A DNA stretch of 64,000 nucleotides from Limnephilus marmoratus (Eukaryota; Arthropoda; Insecta; Trichoptera; Limnephilidae), in the NCBI GenBank assembly GCA_917880885.1, contig OU862927.1, forward strand, positions 19,671,450-19,735,449, given 5' to 3'. Made by a program: the position numbers and the translations under genes. Position 1 is the first letter of the stretch. Each line of letters opens with the position of its first letter. Under the pieces are notes generated by a model. It made no database searches and was not told the DNA's origin. It saw only the letters and a program-made list of their open reading frames with translations. Positions 1 to 12,052 of the stretch are shown here, piece by piece.

Positions 1-1109
1 CATTACATTCTGCACGTATAGTCTTTAGTTTCACGTGCACCTAGTTTGTAAGGAATAGATTAAATGTTAGGAGTAGGTTTCTTTTCATATTCTTTTAAAT
101 GTTAGGAGTAGGTTTCTTGGCCAGTTTCGATGGGTGTTGGAAAAATGGTATTTTTGGCGGGCGGTATATATTCGGGCAAATCTATACCTACTCCCATGTA
201 TCCCTCCCGTCTTACCTACCTATCCTGTTACATCCATCTTGCTATTGTCACCGGTTCAAGATTGACTCCTAACCGTGAAATCAGTACAATTTCAACACCG
301 CGCGGTACTGGCAGCCCAAATACTTTGGTCTCGTCGCTTATAGTCAAAACCCGGATCCGTGCAAAACACATGCTTTCAACCGCGAGTTATCTTGAGTGCA
401 TGAAGTGTGGGACCCAGGACGACATCAGCAAGGTAGGATTTCATCTTGTTTTCGGTGGACATCCCATTTTTTCCCCTTCATCCCTTTTTCCATTCCAACA
501 GTGATAGGTGGAGATTCCGAACTCCGCGGAAGAAAGTAACAGGCTTCCAATCAGCTATCGAAACAGATGTATTTCATGGTAAGTAAAGTGAATCAAAAAG
601 TTTTTTTCTAAAAAATATAGCGATTTCGAAAGTTTACTGAAAATAGATGTATTATAGTAAAATTACTTCGTTTTTAACGAGTCGATTTTTTTAATACAGT
701 TTATTAAGTATTAAATGGTAAAGTGACTTTTTGTCTGTCCTGTAATAGAACAGACTGGTGAAATGTCATATTTAGCCAGTTGTTCTATGTGGATGAATAG
801 TAAATGCTAAACGAAAATTATTTCAAACGGTGCCTGAAGGTCAGGCACTGAAAATACCGTCTAACAATGGGTCGATTTGTTATAGTCCAGATGTGCAAGT
901 TATAGATATCTCCCGCAAAGACTACGCAGATCGTCTGTGCATTAATGTTAAGTAAATTCAACAAGCCGTGTTGCAGAGCAGATTATGTAATTTTAAAACC
1001 AACCCATACTACATTAAAAAAAATTGATACCAAAAATAAAACTCCTACAATTTTCCATAATTCGGAGTAGACACCGTTGCCGTAGCCCAATAGTTTCAGG
1101 CATTAACAA
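1..1109. other. unassigned AT-rich DNA
   Basis: No gene or known repeat is recognised here. A 23-bp direct repeat lies at 61-83 and 96-118. The open frame at 130-504 (+) has no domain that I recognise and is probably chance. Confidence 0.5.
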
Positions 1110-1544
1110 TTAAGGCTCCGCAACCGGACTCGAATAGAAGAAGATGGAGAGATACGAAATTACGAATGTTAGAGGAGAGCGCTAACATTTACAGCGACAA
1201 ACTCAATGCGAAAATTGCGAAAATGTTTAATAAAACACGACTCGTTTAAAATAGAGCAAAAATCTCGCGGGCATTGTCTTAAACAGCATTTAAAAAAACA
1301 CTATGAATTTTTTCATACATATAACTTGTAAAATAACTGAAACAAACGTGTTTATAATAATTTTTGGAGCATACTTTGCGATTTTTTTCTGTAGAGGGAA
1401 TTTTATATAATTTGCGTTTTGGCGCGGGCAATTTCTAGATATTATTTTCAAGAATAACATATATTTTTTTAAGAGCTTTGAAACTTAACGTGTTTAAGGG
1501 AGATATGTAAGAAATCGGTAGAAATTCGGGTTGCGGGCCCTCAA
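1110..1544 (+). mobile_element. TTAA-flanked MITE, copy A
   Basis: First of five copies of a roughly 430-bp non-coding repeat (others at 35473, 41997, 48267 and 49785). The element proper is 1114-1540. It opens with GGCTCCGCAACCGG and closes with GGTTGCGGGCCC, an imperfect terminal inverted repeat. TTAA precedes it and a one-base variant, TCAA, follows. The TTAA duplication is characteristic of piggyBac-type transposases; that assignment is inference, because no transposase is present in the window. Confidence 0.8.
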
Positions 1545-2889
1545 TAGAATAGGTACTTCTTTATAATACTATATAAAATTCCTTGAAACGGAATCACGTA
1601 CATAGGTACCCTTTACGCTGGTGGCGATAAGGCTAAAATTGGCACTTGACGCCGGCAAACTGTTTCGATTTATGATTTTGAAAAACATTGCCATAAAGCT
1701 TTTGTGAAGTTCAAGCACACTGCGTTTTTATAACTGGATTATTTTTATGTGCGAATATCTGTAAGACTAGCTTTAACCCATAATATTACGGTAATTTCCA
1801 ACTTAAGGTAATAACTGCTCACGGAAGTTTAACTTATGTAAGTGCTCACGGCGACCGTTGCATCTCTAAGTTGTTTATTTACGGTAAGATGGCTTTCTGC
1901 CAAAAACGAGATATTTCTGTCAAATTTACACGATTTTGTCAAAAAATTCGAAAGGGCCCGAATAAAGTATTGGAATGGAAGTTGGCTTGAGAGGAACAAT
2001 TCTCGACGTGCAGAATTGAATGGAGTCCTTTAATTTTATCCGAATGACAGCCATTTGACAGCATTCTGCTTCGAATTCAGAACTGGTTAATTGTAAAGGG
2101 AAGGAACTATTTTAAAGAACGCCTCACATCATTAATTTAGGCTAATTTGAATTAACTTAAATTAACTTGATTACCTAAACTAACTTAATTAACTTAACTT
2201 AAAATTTTCTGCTTCAGGGATAGATGTCTAATTTTATTATGAAGGTCAACATTTGTCTAAACTGCTTTTATTACTGTTATCTGTGTAATATAATATACCA
2301 TATTACTTCATTTATTTGGAGGAAAACATTTTTTTATTTTATTATCATTTTATCTATTATCATTTTATTTTATTTTCATTGTGAAAATATAATAAAGCTC
2401 ATAACTTCTTTTTATCAAAATGGGAGAAAAGAAAATAATTTCTTCGCCCTGTCCACTCTAAGCCTCTTTTATTTTTATTTATTTTTTGTTCTTTGTTTCT
2501 TGGATTTATTTCACCAGCTCCACGACGAAATTGTGTATTCAAGTTTTAGTTACTTTTTATAAATAAAATTGATAATAGATTATTTACCACCAATAAAAGT
2601 TTTTTGTCTGTAAAGAACTCTATGTAATTACTATAATATAATTAGCTGTAAGTTTACAATACTTTTAACTATTTACTTAAAACTGTTTGGCACCACTGTG
2701 TATTGAATCCGACAAAGTCCCATATGTACTTCCCAGCAATAAACCATGGTGACAATAATTATAATTTAGTATTCGCCGGACTGAAACACGAGCAACTATA
2801 CAATATACTACATACTTACTACACAGCTGTACAATGTAATTCGCCGGACTTGAAGACAGGTGCTTACCATATAGTACTCACTTTGATTT
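1545..2889. other. unassigned AT-rich DNA
   Basis: Low-complexity AT-rich sequence, including a run of degenerate TTAACTTAA-like words around 2140-2210. The short frames here are rich in F, Y, I and L, as expected from random AT-rich DNA, and are not called as genes. Confidence 0.5.
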
Positions 2890-3143
2890 TATACTAGTAA
2901 CTCTATTAAATTAATTTCTATTATACTATTTTGTATTCTATAATATTCTTTAATATTATATTATTTTATGTATATATTTTCTTAATTCTCTCACACATTC
3001 ATTATATTGCATATCTTAATTTACTGTATAAAAAATCGGCCACCACAACACGGGCATGTGCCTAGCATGGTGGTCGAAATATCCCCAACTTTTGTTAAAA
3101 AAAATTTTCAATGAATAAAGAAACTTAAAAAAAAAAAAAAAAA
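2890..3143 (+). mobile_element. retroposon 3' end with hairpin and poly(A)
   Basis: A GC-richer hairpin at 3039-3077 (GGCCACCA pairing with TGGTGGTC) is followed by AATAAA near 3114 and an A-run at about 3127-3143. A structured 3' UTR, poly(A) signal and genomic A-tail together suggest the 3' end of a 5'-truncated LINE or a retroposed transcript. No coding part remains to name the family, and the left limit is arbitrary. Confidence 0.5.
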
Positions 3144-3290
3144 ATAATAATTCAAATATGTCATTTTAGAAACAAAAACAAAGAGATTAGAAAAGACTAG
3201 ACCGCTAATTAAAAAGAAGAATGCTTATTTTCAGAAAACTTCAAGCTACCTGAAAAATAAATGACACTCTTTGGATTTTGAAATCAGAAA

Positions 3291-3334
3291 CTTATTTGCC
3301 GTTTATATTTGAATATATATAAACGGCAAATAAG
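3291..3334. repeat. perfect 18-bp stem palindrome
   Basis: The arms 3291-3308 and 3317-3334 are exact reverse complements (CTTATTTGCCGTTTATAT) around an 8-nt loop. It may be a tiny foldback or a snap-back duplication; no function is implied. Confidence 0.8.
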
Positions 3335-4136
3335 AACATCGTGGTGCTCATTTGAATTTTATGTATTGTTATTTTTTTATACATGGTTTTCGTTTTCATA
3401 ATAACGTACTTATCCACTTTTTCTAATAAGAGTTTAGTCCAAATAACAAAAATCCTAGTTTTTATAATAAACGAAAATCCTACGGAAACCTGTCTTTTTT
3501 TCGCATCTCGCATCGGCGCATTTGGGTACCTAACAATCTTACCGTAAGCGTCTCAATTTATCAAACTGCATGATTTCATAAGCTGTGAGAAGGTTATAAG
3601 TTTGCATGTAGCGATTTAGATCTGTCAAAAACTTACGCCTCTTACGACTTCTTTCGATTCCTACAAATTACAGTAAGTGACTTAGAGTGCCGTTTACATT
3701 GGTAATTGTGCGGTCGGGATACTTACGGGAAGTCGGGATAAGTCGGGATACTTACGGGAAAAAAGTTACTTGAGTAAAGGCAGCCAAAGAACCCAGCATA
3801 AAGTAATAAAATATTAAATATTAAAATGTTTTTCAGGTCAGAGTTCAAAAAATGAACTTTAATATCCAATAGATTTTCAATTTTGTCGCGTCAGTGATTT
3901 TACTGTTCAATGACTATGGATTGAAATGGGTTTCTCGTATGGAAGTTACAATTGAAGTCGTGACCAAACATTGGGATGACATTCCTGATCGCACATTTGA
4001 TTATAATGGTTTTAGCTGACTTCAGCGACCATTATCATATATTTTAAAGAATTTTGAAATTGAAATAGGAATTACTATCCTCAGCAATGAGGAACCGACT
4101 GGAAAATAAGAAATTTATACTATAAATACCTTTCCG

Positions 4137-4390
4137 AAGACCTTCCTTTTTTAAAGACCTCCCATTCAGAATTGAAACGTTGCTTGAAATGGCTTTAACA
4201 GTATTTGGTGACCTAATATGAATAGCCAGATTTCTCAATCCTCCTCTTCCTTAACTCTTTCTTTTCCCTCTAGTCCCACAAGGGAGTGTTTTGTTCCCAC
4301 CCCATATTGAAATGCTGTAAACCTACTGGCCCTAGGCAGACTCTCTGCGTCTCTTGAGCGGTATACAGATAAAAAAATATGTAGGTTTTT
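4137..4390 (+). repeat. interspersed repeat family K, copy 1
   Basis: Shares a core (ATTGAAACGTTGCTTGAAAT and flanks) with 38720-38965 (+), 42865-42990 (-) and 62600-62672 (-). It is non-coding and about 250 bp long. No terminal inverted repeat or tRNA box was seen, so the class is unknown; a SINE or LINE 3' UTR is possible. Confidence 0.6.
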
Positions 4391-4736
4391 GAAATGAAAA
4401 GTTCATTAGCACAGTTGTGATTTTAAACCCGATGAAACGAAAGTGAGAGAGACACCAAAAAGGGCCACATTCACCTATAGGATTTAGCATGAGAGAGAAT
4501 GAAATAGCAATAAAATATTTATTTATTTCACGGGTTCATTTAATACGATAAATCCGAGGTCCCACGCAAGCCTACTTTGACCTAATGGTATGAAGCGCCT
4601 GACGAACCTTAGCGGCCAGACATTCAGCGGACCAAGGGTCGAATCCTACGAAATCCAAAAAAAAAATATATTTTTATAAAATTAATATCCAATCTTCAAA
4701 CCAAAAAAGAAAACACAAAAGAAAGTGACATCTTCC

Positions 4737-5089
4737 GACTCCGAAGAAGAAAACGCAAATACTAATAAGATGAACAAATATATAAAAGAAAGGACCCTCA
4801 GATGGTTTGGGCATGTAGAGCGAATGAAAGATGAAAATAGTGGAAGAAGAATAGATGACGCAAATGTGAATGGAAGAATAAGTCGGGGACGCCCGAGAAG
4901 ACATGGCACGATCAAGTGAATCAGACACTTGAGTCGGGCCATGTCAAAAGACAGAATAATAGAAGAGTACGTATGAGACGATGTATGAATGTGAGTGAGG
5001 CAAAGAGTGTGTGCCAAGACCGAGTTCTTTGGCGGTCCGTCCTCTCTGCCTACCCCTGCGGGGAAACGGCGTGTTTGTTAATTAGTTAG
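4737..5089 (+). pseudogene. RTE-like LINE ORF2 C-terminus, frameshifted
   Basis: The translation carries RTE-type C-terminal landmarks: LRWFGHVERM, then GRISRGRPR, then a downstream segment ending SAYPCGETACLL. The first part reads in the frame of 4737 and the rest continues in another frame from about 4900, so one frameshift breaks it. The terminal TAG is at 5087-5089 and is followed by GTTAGTTAG, a short tandem 3' tail of the kind seen on RTE LINEs. The endonuclease and most of the reverse transcriptase are absent, so this is a 5'-truncated dead copy. A second copy of the extreme 3' end lies at 53276-53400. Confidence 0.75.
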
Positions 5090-5841
5090 TTAGGTGCAAT
5101 GGAATTCGACGACAAAAATGTGGAATGAATCGTCCTTCACATAGATAAAAAAGTGCTTCGTAGTCTCCCACTCATCTCCACTTTAGTTTTCTGAAGGTTT
5201 CACTTGTACTGCGTGTGAATTGCACACTCTGATTTTTTTAAAGAAAGACAAACATTCCCGGGTTGCGAATAACCTAACAATATTCGAAAATCTCCTACTA
5301 CCACCACAGAAGCGATCTATCAAACAGTGAGCGGAAAATATTGCTTGTGGTATAAGACCAGTACGTAATTTTCAAACATAGCTAGAAACGTGAATGGAAT
5401 AACCCTAGGTCTTCTTTTCAGGTTTTATCGCTCAAAGTGAAATACCTACTTCTAAAAAATTTAAATCGGTTTTGGGCTCATTTTCAGTACAGGTTTTTTC
5501 AATAATCCACAAATTCCGTTTATCTCGTGAAAGAAATCTCTTTCAAGTGTGGTATTAATCATTTCGTTTGAACGGTTTTCGTCGATTCAAATTTCATAAA
5601 GGGATGGTATCGCTGATTTTCAAGGGAGAAGTGGATCGAATTCGTGAGAAAATATGTTGAGAATTTTAGAAATAACATTTTTTCACGAATAAACCGTGTT
5701 TCATGAAAATTCCAACAAATTCAATTAGAAATGAACCGTATGTGTGACATTGATGACATTCAAAAATAGGTCCACACACCGTGCTTCTAATGTTGGAGGC
5801 AGTTTCTAACCACCAAAAAAATTGCAGTCCGTAAAAACCTA
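5090..5841. other. unassigned AT-rich DNA
   Basis: No recognisable gene, inverted repeat pair or family repeat was seen in this stretch. Confidence 0.4.
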
Positions 5842-7363
5842 TCTATCTATTTGTATAAAAATCAATAGGCCACTTGCATCAAATTTTTTTAAATTTTTTT
5901 CCGGTTTAGGCAAATATTCTAAGACATTCTGTATTTTTATTTTTTTTTAATCGTATTTTTGAAACCCTGGGGATTTTTTGAAAATTTCAATCCGATAAAT
6001 CAGACCATTTTTTATAAACCGGAAAGACGGGACATAATTTTACAGGTGTGAAAAAACGATAATTACATAGCCGAAAATCATTTAAAAAAAAAATAACGTT
6101 TTCCACACGAATGGCACAGGAGAATAACGAGGCATACCAAAAATATTACATCTCATAAATATTTTTTTTCCTTGATCCATCTTATTGACCATAAATCATT
6201 ATAATGAACAGCGTCTGTATTACTAAATTCAATGTAATATACTTGTACTTGTAAATTATAATAATAATAAGAATATTATTAAATTCAATTTTGTTAAAAT
6301 CAGCACCATAATCATTATACCTCTAAAACACGTACCGACATCATCTGCACGTTCTGAAGAGAACCCCGTAGATCATTAAAAGTACGGGGTTCTCTTCAGA
6401 GCATCTGTCAAAAAGTGAAACCAAATGATAAGTTCGCAGAGAACAAACAATAAATCTAGTGAACGAATTCAAAAATTCGCCTGAAATCAAAGTGATGCCA
6501 TATAAAAAAATAAATCAGTGTGGAATTTTAAAAAAATAATAGGAACATTTTCGGAGACGGGACATTTTCATGTAGTGACGTCACGAGCCTAAATAATGGA
6601 TTTATTTATTTAAAAATAACAAAAACTGTACATTTCTAAACAATTTTACTAACATTTTCTTAATCTTAGTAAAAAGATCTATCCACATGATTTTTTCCAA
6701 GTCGTTATGAAATCCATGCAAGTGGCCTATTGCTGTTGGTTTGTCTCGCTAAAACTCGAGAACGGCTGGGCCGATTTAGCTGATTTAGGTTTTGAAATAT
6801 TTGTCGTAGTCCAGGGAAGGTTTAAACGGTGAGAAAATATGGAAACATTGCGAGGAAGATAGTAAAAACAACAATTTCATTATCCTATGTAAACTGTTCT
6901 ACCTACTTTCCTGTCAAACATTTGACGTTCGTTCCTTCGGTACGGTAGACTGGGGTCCACTCGAGATTGCGATGAAACTTTGGTGAGTCGTTGTGAGCAT
7001 GCCCGCGAAGTTTTTTTATATATATTGGTGAGCTCTGGCATTATGAAATTTGTATTAAAAATTGCAATAGGTGCCACGCGAACTGTTTGAAAACTGAATG
7101 TATGGATTGCCGGAGGGGAACGCGGGAGAGGGGAGGGTAACTCGGGAGGGGGGAGTGGAACTCGGGAGGGGGATCCGCGGGAGGAGGGAGGCGAATACGA
7201 AAGGGGGGGGGGATTTCGGGAGGGTGGTTCCCGGGACGGGGGAAGGGGGGGGGAGTAGAGTAAAGGGGAGGAGGAAGGTGAACGGGACGAATAGGAAAGG
7301 ACTCGCAGGGAGAAACAATTTCTTCATTAAATGGCATAGCAACGCATGCCGGGTACCAGCTAG
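5842..7363 (+). mobile_element. Helitron-like element, interrupted
   Basis: The 5' end begins with TC after a host A (TCTATCTATTTG). The 3' end has a small hairpin (GGCAT, 8-nt loop, ATGCC at 7333-7350), then nine bases, then CTAG at 7360-7363, followed by host T. The TC start, a hairpin shortly before CTRR, and insertion between A and T are the textbook Helitron signature. No RepHel protein is present, so the copy is non-autonomous. A purine-rich tract (7110-7290) makes spurious ORFs on both strands. A TIR element (5865-6731) sits inside. Related copies: 15073, 20367 and 44507, all minus strand. Confidence 0.65.
5865..6731. mobile_element. TIR element nested in the Helitron
   Basis: The ends CAATAGGCCACTTGCAT and ATGCAAGTGGCCTATTG are exact 17-bp inverted repeats. 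If the TIR starts at GGCCACTTGCAT, a TA duplication flanks it, as for Tc1/mariner elements, but the border is ambiguous by a few bases. No transposase is seen. It contains a 17-bp-stem hairpin around 6354-6400 (CTGAAGAGAACCCCGTA and its complement). Confidence 0.6.
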
Positions 7364-7680
7364 TATCAATATAATATTGACTAAATCTGTAATCTATGGT
7401 AAGTCATCAATTTTTGCGAGCACTGTCAACGATTGTTAAAAGACATTCCGACCGACGAATAAATTTTAGTGCAGCTTTCATAGTATCAGATAAGATTCTG
7501 TTAACTGTCATTATCCACATTTTTTTTTAATAATGTCGTTCGTTTTGCAAAATTACTGGCATATTTAATAAACGGATTGAACTAACGAAGCGTTTTCATT
7601 TGGATCCATAGACTTAAATTTATGCCGTTCGATCTTCGAGAAGCGAAAGTGATGGAAATTTGACTAAAACCTCACTAACT

Positions 7681-8150
7681 AATTATCTCCCTCCAGCGTA
7701 GGGAGTGTGGCGAACCCATCACTCAGGGAGTGGAAACACAAACCTGCAATAGCCATCCCAAGCCAAGATGTGAGCTACCGTGCTCAGGCTAAATGTCCTG
7801 GAAAACAGTGTCACGAACGGTGCCTCCGATAAACACGGTCGCATCTCGGAGTATTTAGACCTTACTCCAGCAATTGGGGCTCTGCTGGAGTGGACCTTCT
7901 ATTACCCTGGTAACTCGTGGAACAAAAAAATGGACTATTCGAAAACAAGAGGCCTTTTGGGACCCTAGGAGTGCTGAGGCCACCTAGGAGGAACCAAGAG
8001 GAGAAACCATGGAGAGGTGAGCTGAGGCCACCTTCATGAACTGTGGGGCCTTGGGGGGCCTTCAGGGACCCAAGGGGAAGGGCACTCTTCCAGCGCGGTG
8101 CCTTTGTGGAACCAAGGAGGAGTGAAGAGGGAAATGATACCTGGGAAGAC
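7681..8150 (+). repeat. repeat shared with the window's right end
   Basis: Matches 63236-63560 across several blocks (GGAGTGTGGCGAA, GTGAGCTACCGTGCTCA, TATTTAGACCTTACTCCAGCA). The copy at the right end runs into an ORF1-like coding segment, so both may be 5' UTRs of one LINE family. The element limits here are unknown. Confidence 0.55.
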
Positions 8151-8893
8151 ACATTGTCGAACCAGAAGACATAGCTTTATTTCCGCTGACAATCCTAGTG
8201 AACTTTATAAAAGGGACTGGGTTACTGTCAAAAGGAATGAGGTAAAATAGGAGATAGTACAATGGGTCTATGGCCTAAGTGTTCACGGGAACTATATATA
8301 TGTAAACCATATCCGCGCTTAAAAGTATATATATAAATATCTCCTATTTAGTTTCAAAAACTAGATGCAAACTGCCAATGAATTCAACATTGCCAACTCA
8401 TTAATATTTTTACTTAATTGTTTGGCATTTGACGTTTCGAAAAGTGAATTCATGGCACCTCCAATGTTGCCATCATTTTTATTATTTATTCACTGTCAAT
8501 ATCGGTCCGTCTATCAACAGTGAAACTGTTCTCGGTATATCGATATAAAATCGTCGAACGTTACACCTATCGATCCGATATTGTAAAGTTATCAATTTCT
8601 CTGTGCTTAACTCCCTGACCGTAATAATATTAAAAACAAATTATTTACAAAGTTATTACCCAATGAGACAATGAGACAAATTTTGAGGTGTAATAAATAT
8701 AAATCAATATCTAAAATGCTAAAATAATTAGATGTAATGAGTGTTAAATAAAGAATTTTCCATAACGGTTAAATTTTTATCTACAAAGTTTTTAACAAAA
8801 CTCAAATCAATTGATAATGATTTGCAAAAAAATACAACAATGACATTGATATTATTTATTATCTCAGACCCAAAAGTTTGCTTGTAACATTAG
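8151..8893. other. unassigned AT-rich DNA
   Basis: No gene or family repeat is recognised in this stretch. Confidence 0.4.
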
Positions 8894-9269
8894 TAAGGGT
8901 CGACCGAGATCTCGGTCTCGGTCTCGGCATTCTCGGCCACAAATTCTACCGAGAACTCTGTCTCGGTTCTCGGCGAATAATCGCCGAGATTCTGCACCAT
9001 AACCGAGGCCGTTGTGAGTAGGTACTAGCCGGTTCACACGGTTCAATTTTAGTTGATCAACTCGACACTTGAAAGCATATTGACAGGTGTGAACCTTCTT
9101 TCAACAAAGTTGAACAAGTTTTTTGTTGACCAACTAAAGTTGATAGCCCGTCTACTTTTGACGTTCGAGTATGACCGCGCCATCTTGGTTACCATAGTTA
9201 CTCGCGGGCACAAGTAGACGTCAAACATTTATGTCAATATTCGTTAGACATTCCTAGTTTCTACTGTCA

Positions 9270-9433
9270 TGGAATCCGTTTCAACGAAAAAATATCTGAA
9301 ATGGTCGGATGATTTGATGTTCAGATTTATGCATCCCTGTCTTTGGGATCAAAAGCAAGAAGTGTACAAAAATAGAAATGCCCGTGATACTGCAATAAAT
9401 CATCTGTGTTTCATTCCCAATATATTATGTTAA
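9270..9433 (+). pseudogene. MADF/Myb-like Harbinger partner, fragment
   Basis: From an ATG at 9270 the translation gives KKYLKWSDDLMFRFM and then PCLWDQ; after a frameshift near 9362 it continues YKNRNARDTAINHL. The pattern (W near the start, PCLWD, YKNRNAR) matches the MADF-type protein that accompanies Harbinger transposases. The normal domain is longer, so this copy is truncated and frameshifted. Its position opposite the transposase remnant supports the reading. Confidence 0.6.
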
Positions 9434-9649
9434 TGACAGAAAATAGCGGTAAATATTCAGAGACATGCGTCACCATTAATACGCATAAATTGAAAGAAAA
9501 AACAATCTGTACAAATCTAATAACAATAACTACCTATGTCAAACTTTGACGTTTGGCGTTGTCGTTTTTAGGTTATGGTAAAGCTAACTTTAACGAAATA
9601 TGCATTATTTCCTTGCTTCTCCGGTTACTGTAGTTAGTAGTAATTATTA

Positions 9650-9913
9650 TTAATTTAAACATCTCTGAAAAATTTTATCACCAATTTTGGAAAGCAGCTC
9701 ATCAAATTGTTTTTCGGTCATCCTCAAGTGATTTCTATATCGTCCGGAGTCTTCTAGGGCCATCTCTTTCAAAATTGTGTTGGATGCGTCTAATTCACTC
9801 CTTCTCATGATCCATTTTCTCTTTTCCATAATCTCGAGCTCGTCTCGCAGAACATCAGAAGTTAGAGAGACGCACGCACTGACAATTTCAGTTGACGCCA
9901 TCTTGAATGTCAA
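9650..9913 (-). pseudogene. HARBI1-like transposase, N-terminal fragment
   Basis: An open frame of 87 codons. The segment with KWIMRR, LKEMALEDSGRYRNHLRM and FDELLSKIG resembles the region just before the DDE nuclease core of PIF/Harbinger (HARBI1-type) transposases. The catalytic core is missing: the frame stops right after LLSKIGDKIF. HARBI1-type enzymes are usually about 350 residues, so only the first quarter remains and it cannot be catalytic. A second Met follows four codons after the first. Confidence 0.65.
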
Positions 9914-10278
9914 ATTCGGTTCTACTTAAATTGAAACGTGTGAACATAATCTTATTCAACTTTTTACGTTAAATAAAAGTGGATCAACAAAAATCGAAAC
10001 GTCTGAACGCGCCCTACGGGATAGGATAATGTGATTCAAATCTACCGCGCGCGTCCACATTCGTCACTTGGTGTAAACAAACAATGTTTAGGAAGTTTGT
10101 TTGAATTTTGTCCGTGGTAGAAAAAAATAAGTTCTTTTATGTGTTGTTGTGATTCAATTACTAGCCAGAATAACTACATAAACTAGTTAAGTGAATATCG
10201 AGATCATTAATCATTACGTATTATTTTATACATATGTTGGAAAGCTGGTAAGTGTACGACGATTTTTTAGATTCAGTG

Positions 10279-10416
10279 GCCACATTCATCAGAACACATA
10301 GATTCGCTGATTTGTATGTTCGTTACTGTTTTTCTTAGAACTTAGTTCACAATAAACTGCCAAAACCTGCAATGAACATACAAATGAACTAATCGATGTG
10401 TTCTGATGAATGTGGC
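10279..10416. repeat. inverted repeat inside the TA transposon
   Basis: The arms at about 10279-10323 and 10371-10416 are imperfect reverse complements about 45 bp long (CCACATTCATCAGAACACAT in the left arm). Probably a subterminal palindrome of the host transposon or a small MITE; no flanking duplication was resolved. Confidence 0.65.
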
Positions 10417-10429
10417 AATTGATTCACGG

Positions 10430-10935
10430 ATGTGTTTACTTCTTCTTCTTGTGCCTTGTCCGTTCAACGGACGTTGGCTATCATGTTGGCTATGCGGACT
10501 TTGTTTACTGCGGCCCGGAACAGCTCCACGGTAGACTGGCCAAACCACTGTCTCAGGTTTTTCAGCCATGAGGTTCTCCTTCTTCCAGGGCCCCGTCTTC
10601 CGGCAATCTTTCTCTGCATTATGAGATGCGGGATCTCATACTTCTCTGGATGTCTCATCACGTGTCCAAGATATTGAAGTTTTCGGATTTTTATGGTTTT
10701 AATTACTTCCTTTTCTTTATTCATCCGAACCATAACATCTTCATTTGTGACCCTGTCCATCCAGCTTATTTTAAGTATTCTTCTGTAGATCCACATCTCG
10801 AATGCCTCAAGTCGCCTAATTAATTCTTCAGTAAGCGTCCATGCTTCCATTCCATAAAATAATATTGAAAATACGTAGCATCTGACCATTCGCATTCGTA
10901 ATCCAAGGTTGAGATCATGACTGCATGTGTTTACT
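10430..10935 (-). pseudogene. 5'-truncated RTE-like LINE with target duplication
   Basis: The insertion is 10441-10924, flanked by an exact 11-bp duplication ATGTGTTTACT (10430-10440 and 10925-10935). On minus it encodes an RTE-type reverse-transcriptase C-terminus: LFYGMEAWTL, FEMWIYRRILKISW, YLGHVMRHPEKYE, GRRGPGRRRTSWLKNLRQW, then a stop. The 3' terminus is AAGAAGAAGAAG-like, a short tandem tail used by RTE elements instead of poly(A). The coding piece is open throughout the insertion. It interrupts the TA-flanked transposon, so it is younger. Confidence 0.85.
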
Positions 10936-11055
10936 AAGTACGTATAATGTTTTATTGTTGCTATACTATGCAAAAATAGCGCATTTTCATTTTTTTTTCA
11001 TTTATCTATTCTCGGTCTCGGCCGAGAACGAAAAACCTGTCTCGGTCGACCCTTA

Positions 11056-11639
11056 AACATGAGCCAAGTCGACACTAGTTCCCTCCAATGTAATGAATAA
11101 AACAGTATCATTTCAAATATGCCTCCAAAGAAAGCAAAAGGTCATAATGACAGAAAATAATAATTGGTCGTTAATATTATGCCTGTAACCTGTAGGTGAT
11201 GTTCTACAAACAATTCTATTGACAACATCATTAACAGAATTTCTCGCATGATGTTTTTTTTAGAAAATATTCCGACGCAAATTTTTCCAGTATTATAGTA
11301 CCAAGCTATGTTCATTATAAATTTGTATTTGAGATAACAACTAGACACGATCGTGCATTTAATGTTTAATGAAAAAAATTATTCTCGGTACGAAAAAATT
11401 CCAATAATGAACAGTTAGTTATTCAGGGGAAAATAAGGGGCTTGAAGTGAGAACAACATAAATGCGGCTGTCGTGCCTCGTACTGCGTTCTTTGGCTTTT
11501 TTACATACGAGCGTATAAAATCATGACTATCCGTGGGTGATTTATATTGTCCTAGTAGCAATCACATTCCCTGGCCTTGTGGGAACGCCTTTGACATATT
11601 CTGGAGCAGGGCACTAGCCAGTCTTGCCGATTCGACCCT
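11056..11639. other. unassigned AT-rich DNA
   Basis: No gene or family repeat is recognised between the TA transposon and the LINE that follows. Confidence 0.4.
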
Positions 11640-12052
11640 GAAAACCCTCAATCACTTTTTCATTCAGATTGGGTGCTTGTAACTCCTCTCTCCTGATCAC
11701 CAGCACGCCTGATGGGTGATCGCCATGAGCAATCACCTAGAACTCCACGGCCTTCCATCGTTCGGACGCACGAGTCATAAATTAGTTAGCTCTCTCTCTG
11801 GTTTCAATCCTGGGATTGGTTTGCAGCAATTTCATCTATTCGCCTCTTCCACTCTTTCCTGTCTTGTGTGGCTCTTTTGAAGTCTACATATGATGCAGCG
11901 CATGTCCACCAGCAGGTCCTCCAGGCACTCTCGGCGTGGGCGTCCCCTAGAGTTTGTCCCCTCGGTCATACCCTCCATTATGGCATGCAAGAGGCCTTCT
12001 TGTCGTATTACATGGCCGATCCATCTTGCGCGCCTTTCGGACAAGGTCCTAA

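Larger units (their letters stand above)
9025..10016. mobile_element. decayed PIF/Harbinger element
   Basis: Similar inverted ends (GCCGGTTCACACGGTTCAAT at 9028; reverse complement of the right end GGCGCGTTCAGACGTTTCGA) are flanked by CTA on each side, a 3-bp duplication as expected for PIF/Harbinger. Remnants of both proteins typical of the superfamily lie inside: a MADF-like DNA-binding partner on plus and a HARBI1-like transposase start on minus. Confidence 0.7.
8894..11055. mobile_element. TA-flanked DNA transposon, host of later insertions
   Basis: The ends carry AGGGTCGACCGAG as exact inverted repeats (8896-8908 and 11041-11053), with TA on both outer sides. The left end continues as a run of CTCGGT repeats, probably subterminal transposase-binding motifs. 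The TIR differs little from the GGGTAGACCGAGGC end of the element at 15889-18876, so both may use related pogo/Tc1-type transposases. Its body is split by a Harbinger element and an RTE insertion. No own transposase is seen. Confidence 0.7.

Noticed and set aside
130..504. 124-codon plus-strand frame near the left end
   Set aside because: No domain, no homologous copy in the window and no upstream or downstream gene structure; composition is not convincing.
2224..2562. 112-codon plus frame rich in F, Y, I and L, resembling membrane segments
   Set aside because: Low-complexity AT-rich DNA gives such residues by chance; no start context or partner gene.
7041..7439. Overlapping frames of about 100 codons on both strands, proline- or glycine-rich
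   Set aside because: They are produced by the purine/pyrimidine-biased tract of a Helitron-like repeat; the same happens at 15.1, 20.5 and 44.6 kb.
10371..10440. CRISPR-like alternation of short repeats
   Set aside because: The repeats are inverted arms of one hairpin next to a LINE target duplication, with no regular spacers; the window is eukaryotic.
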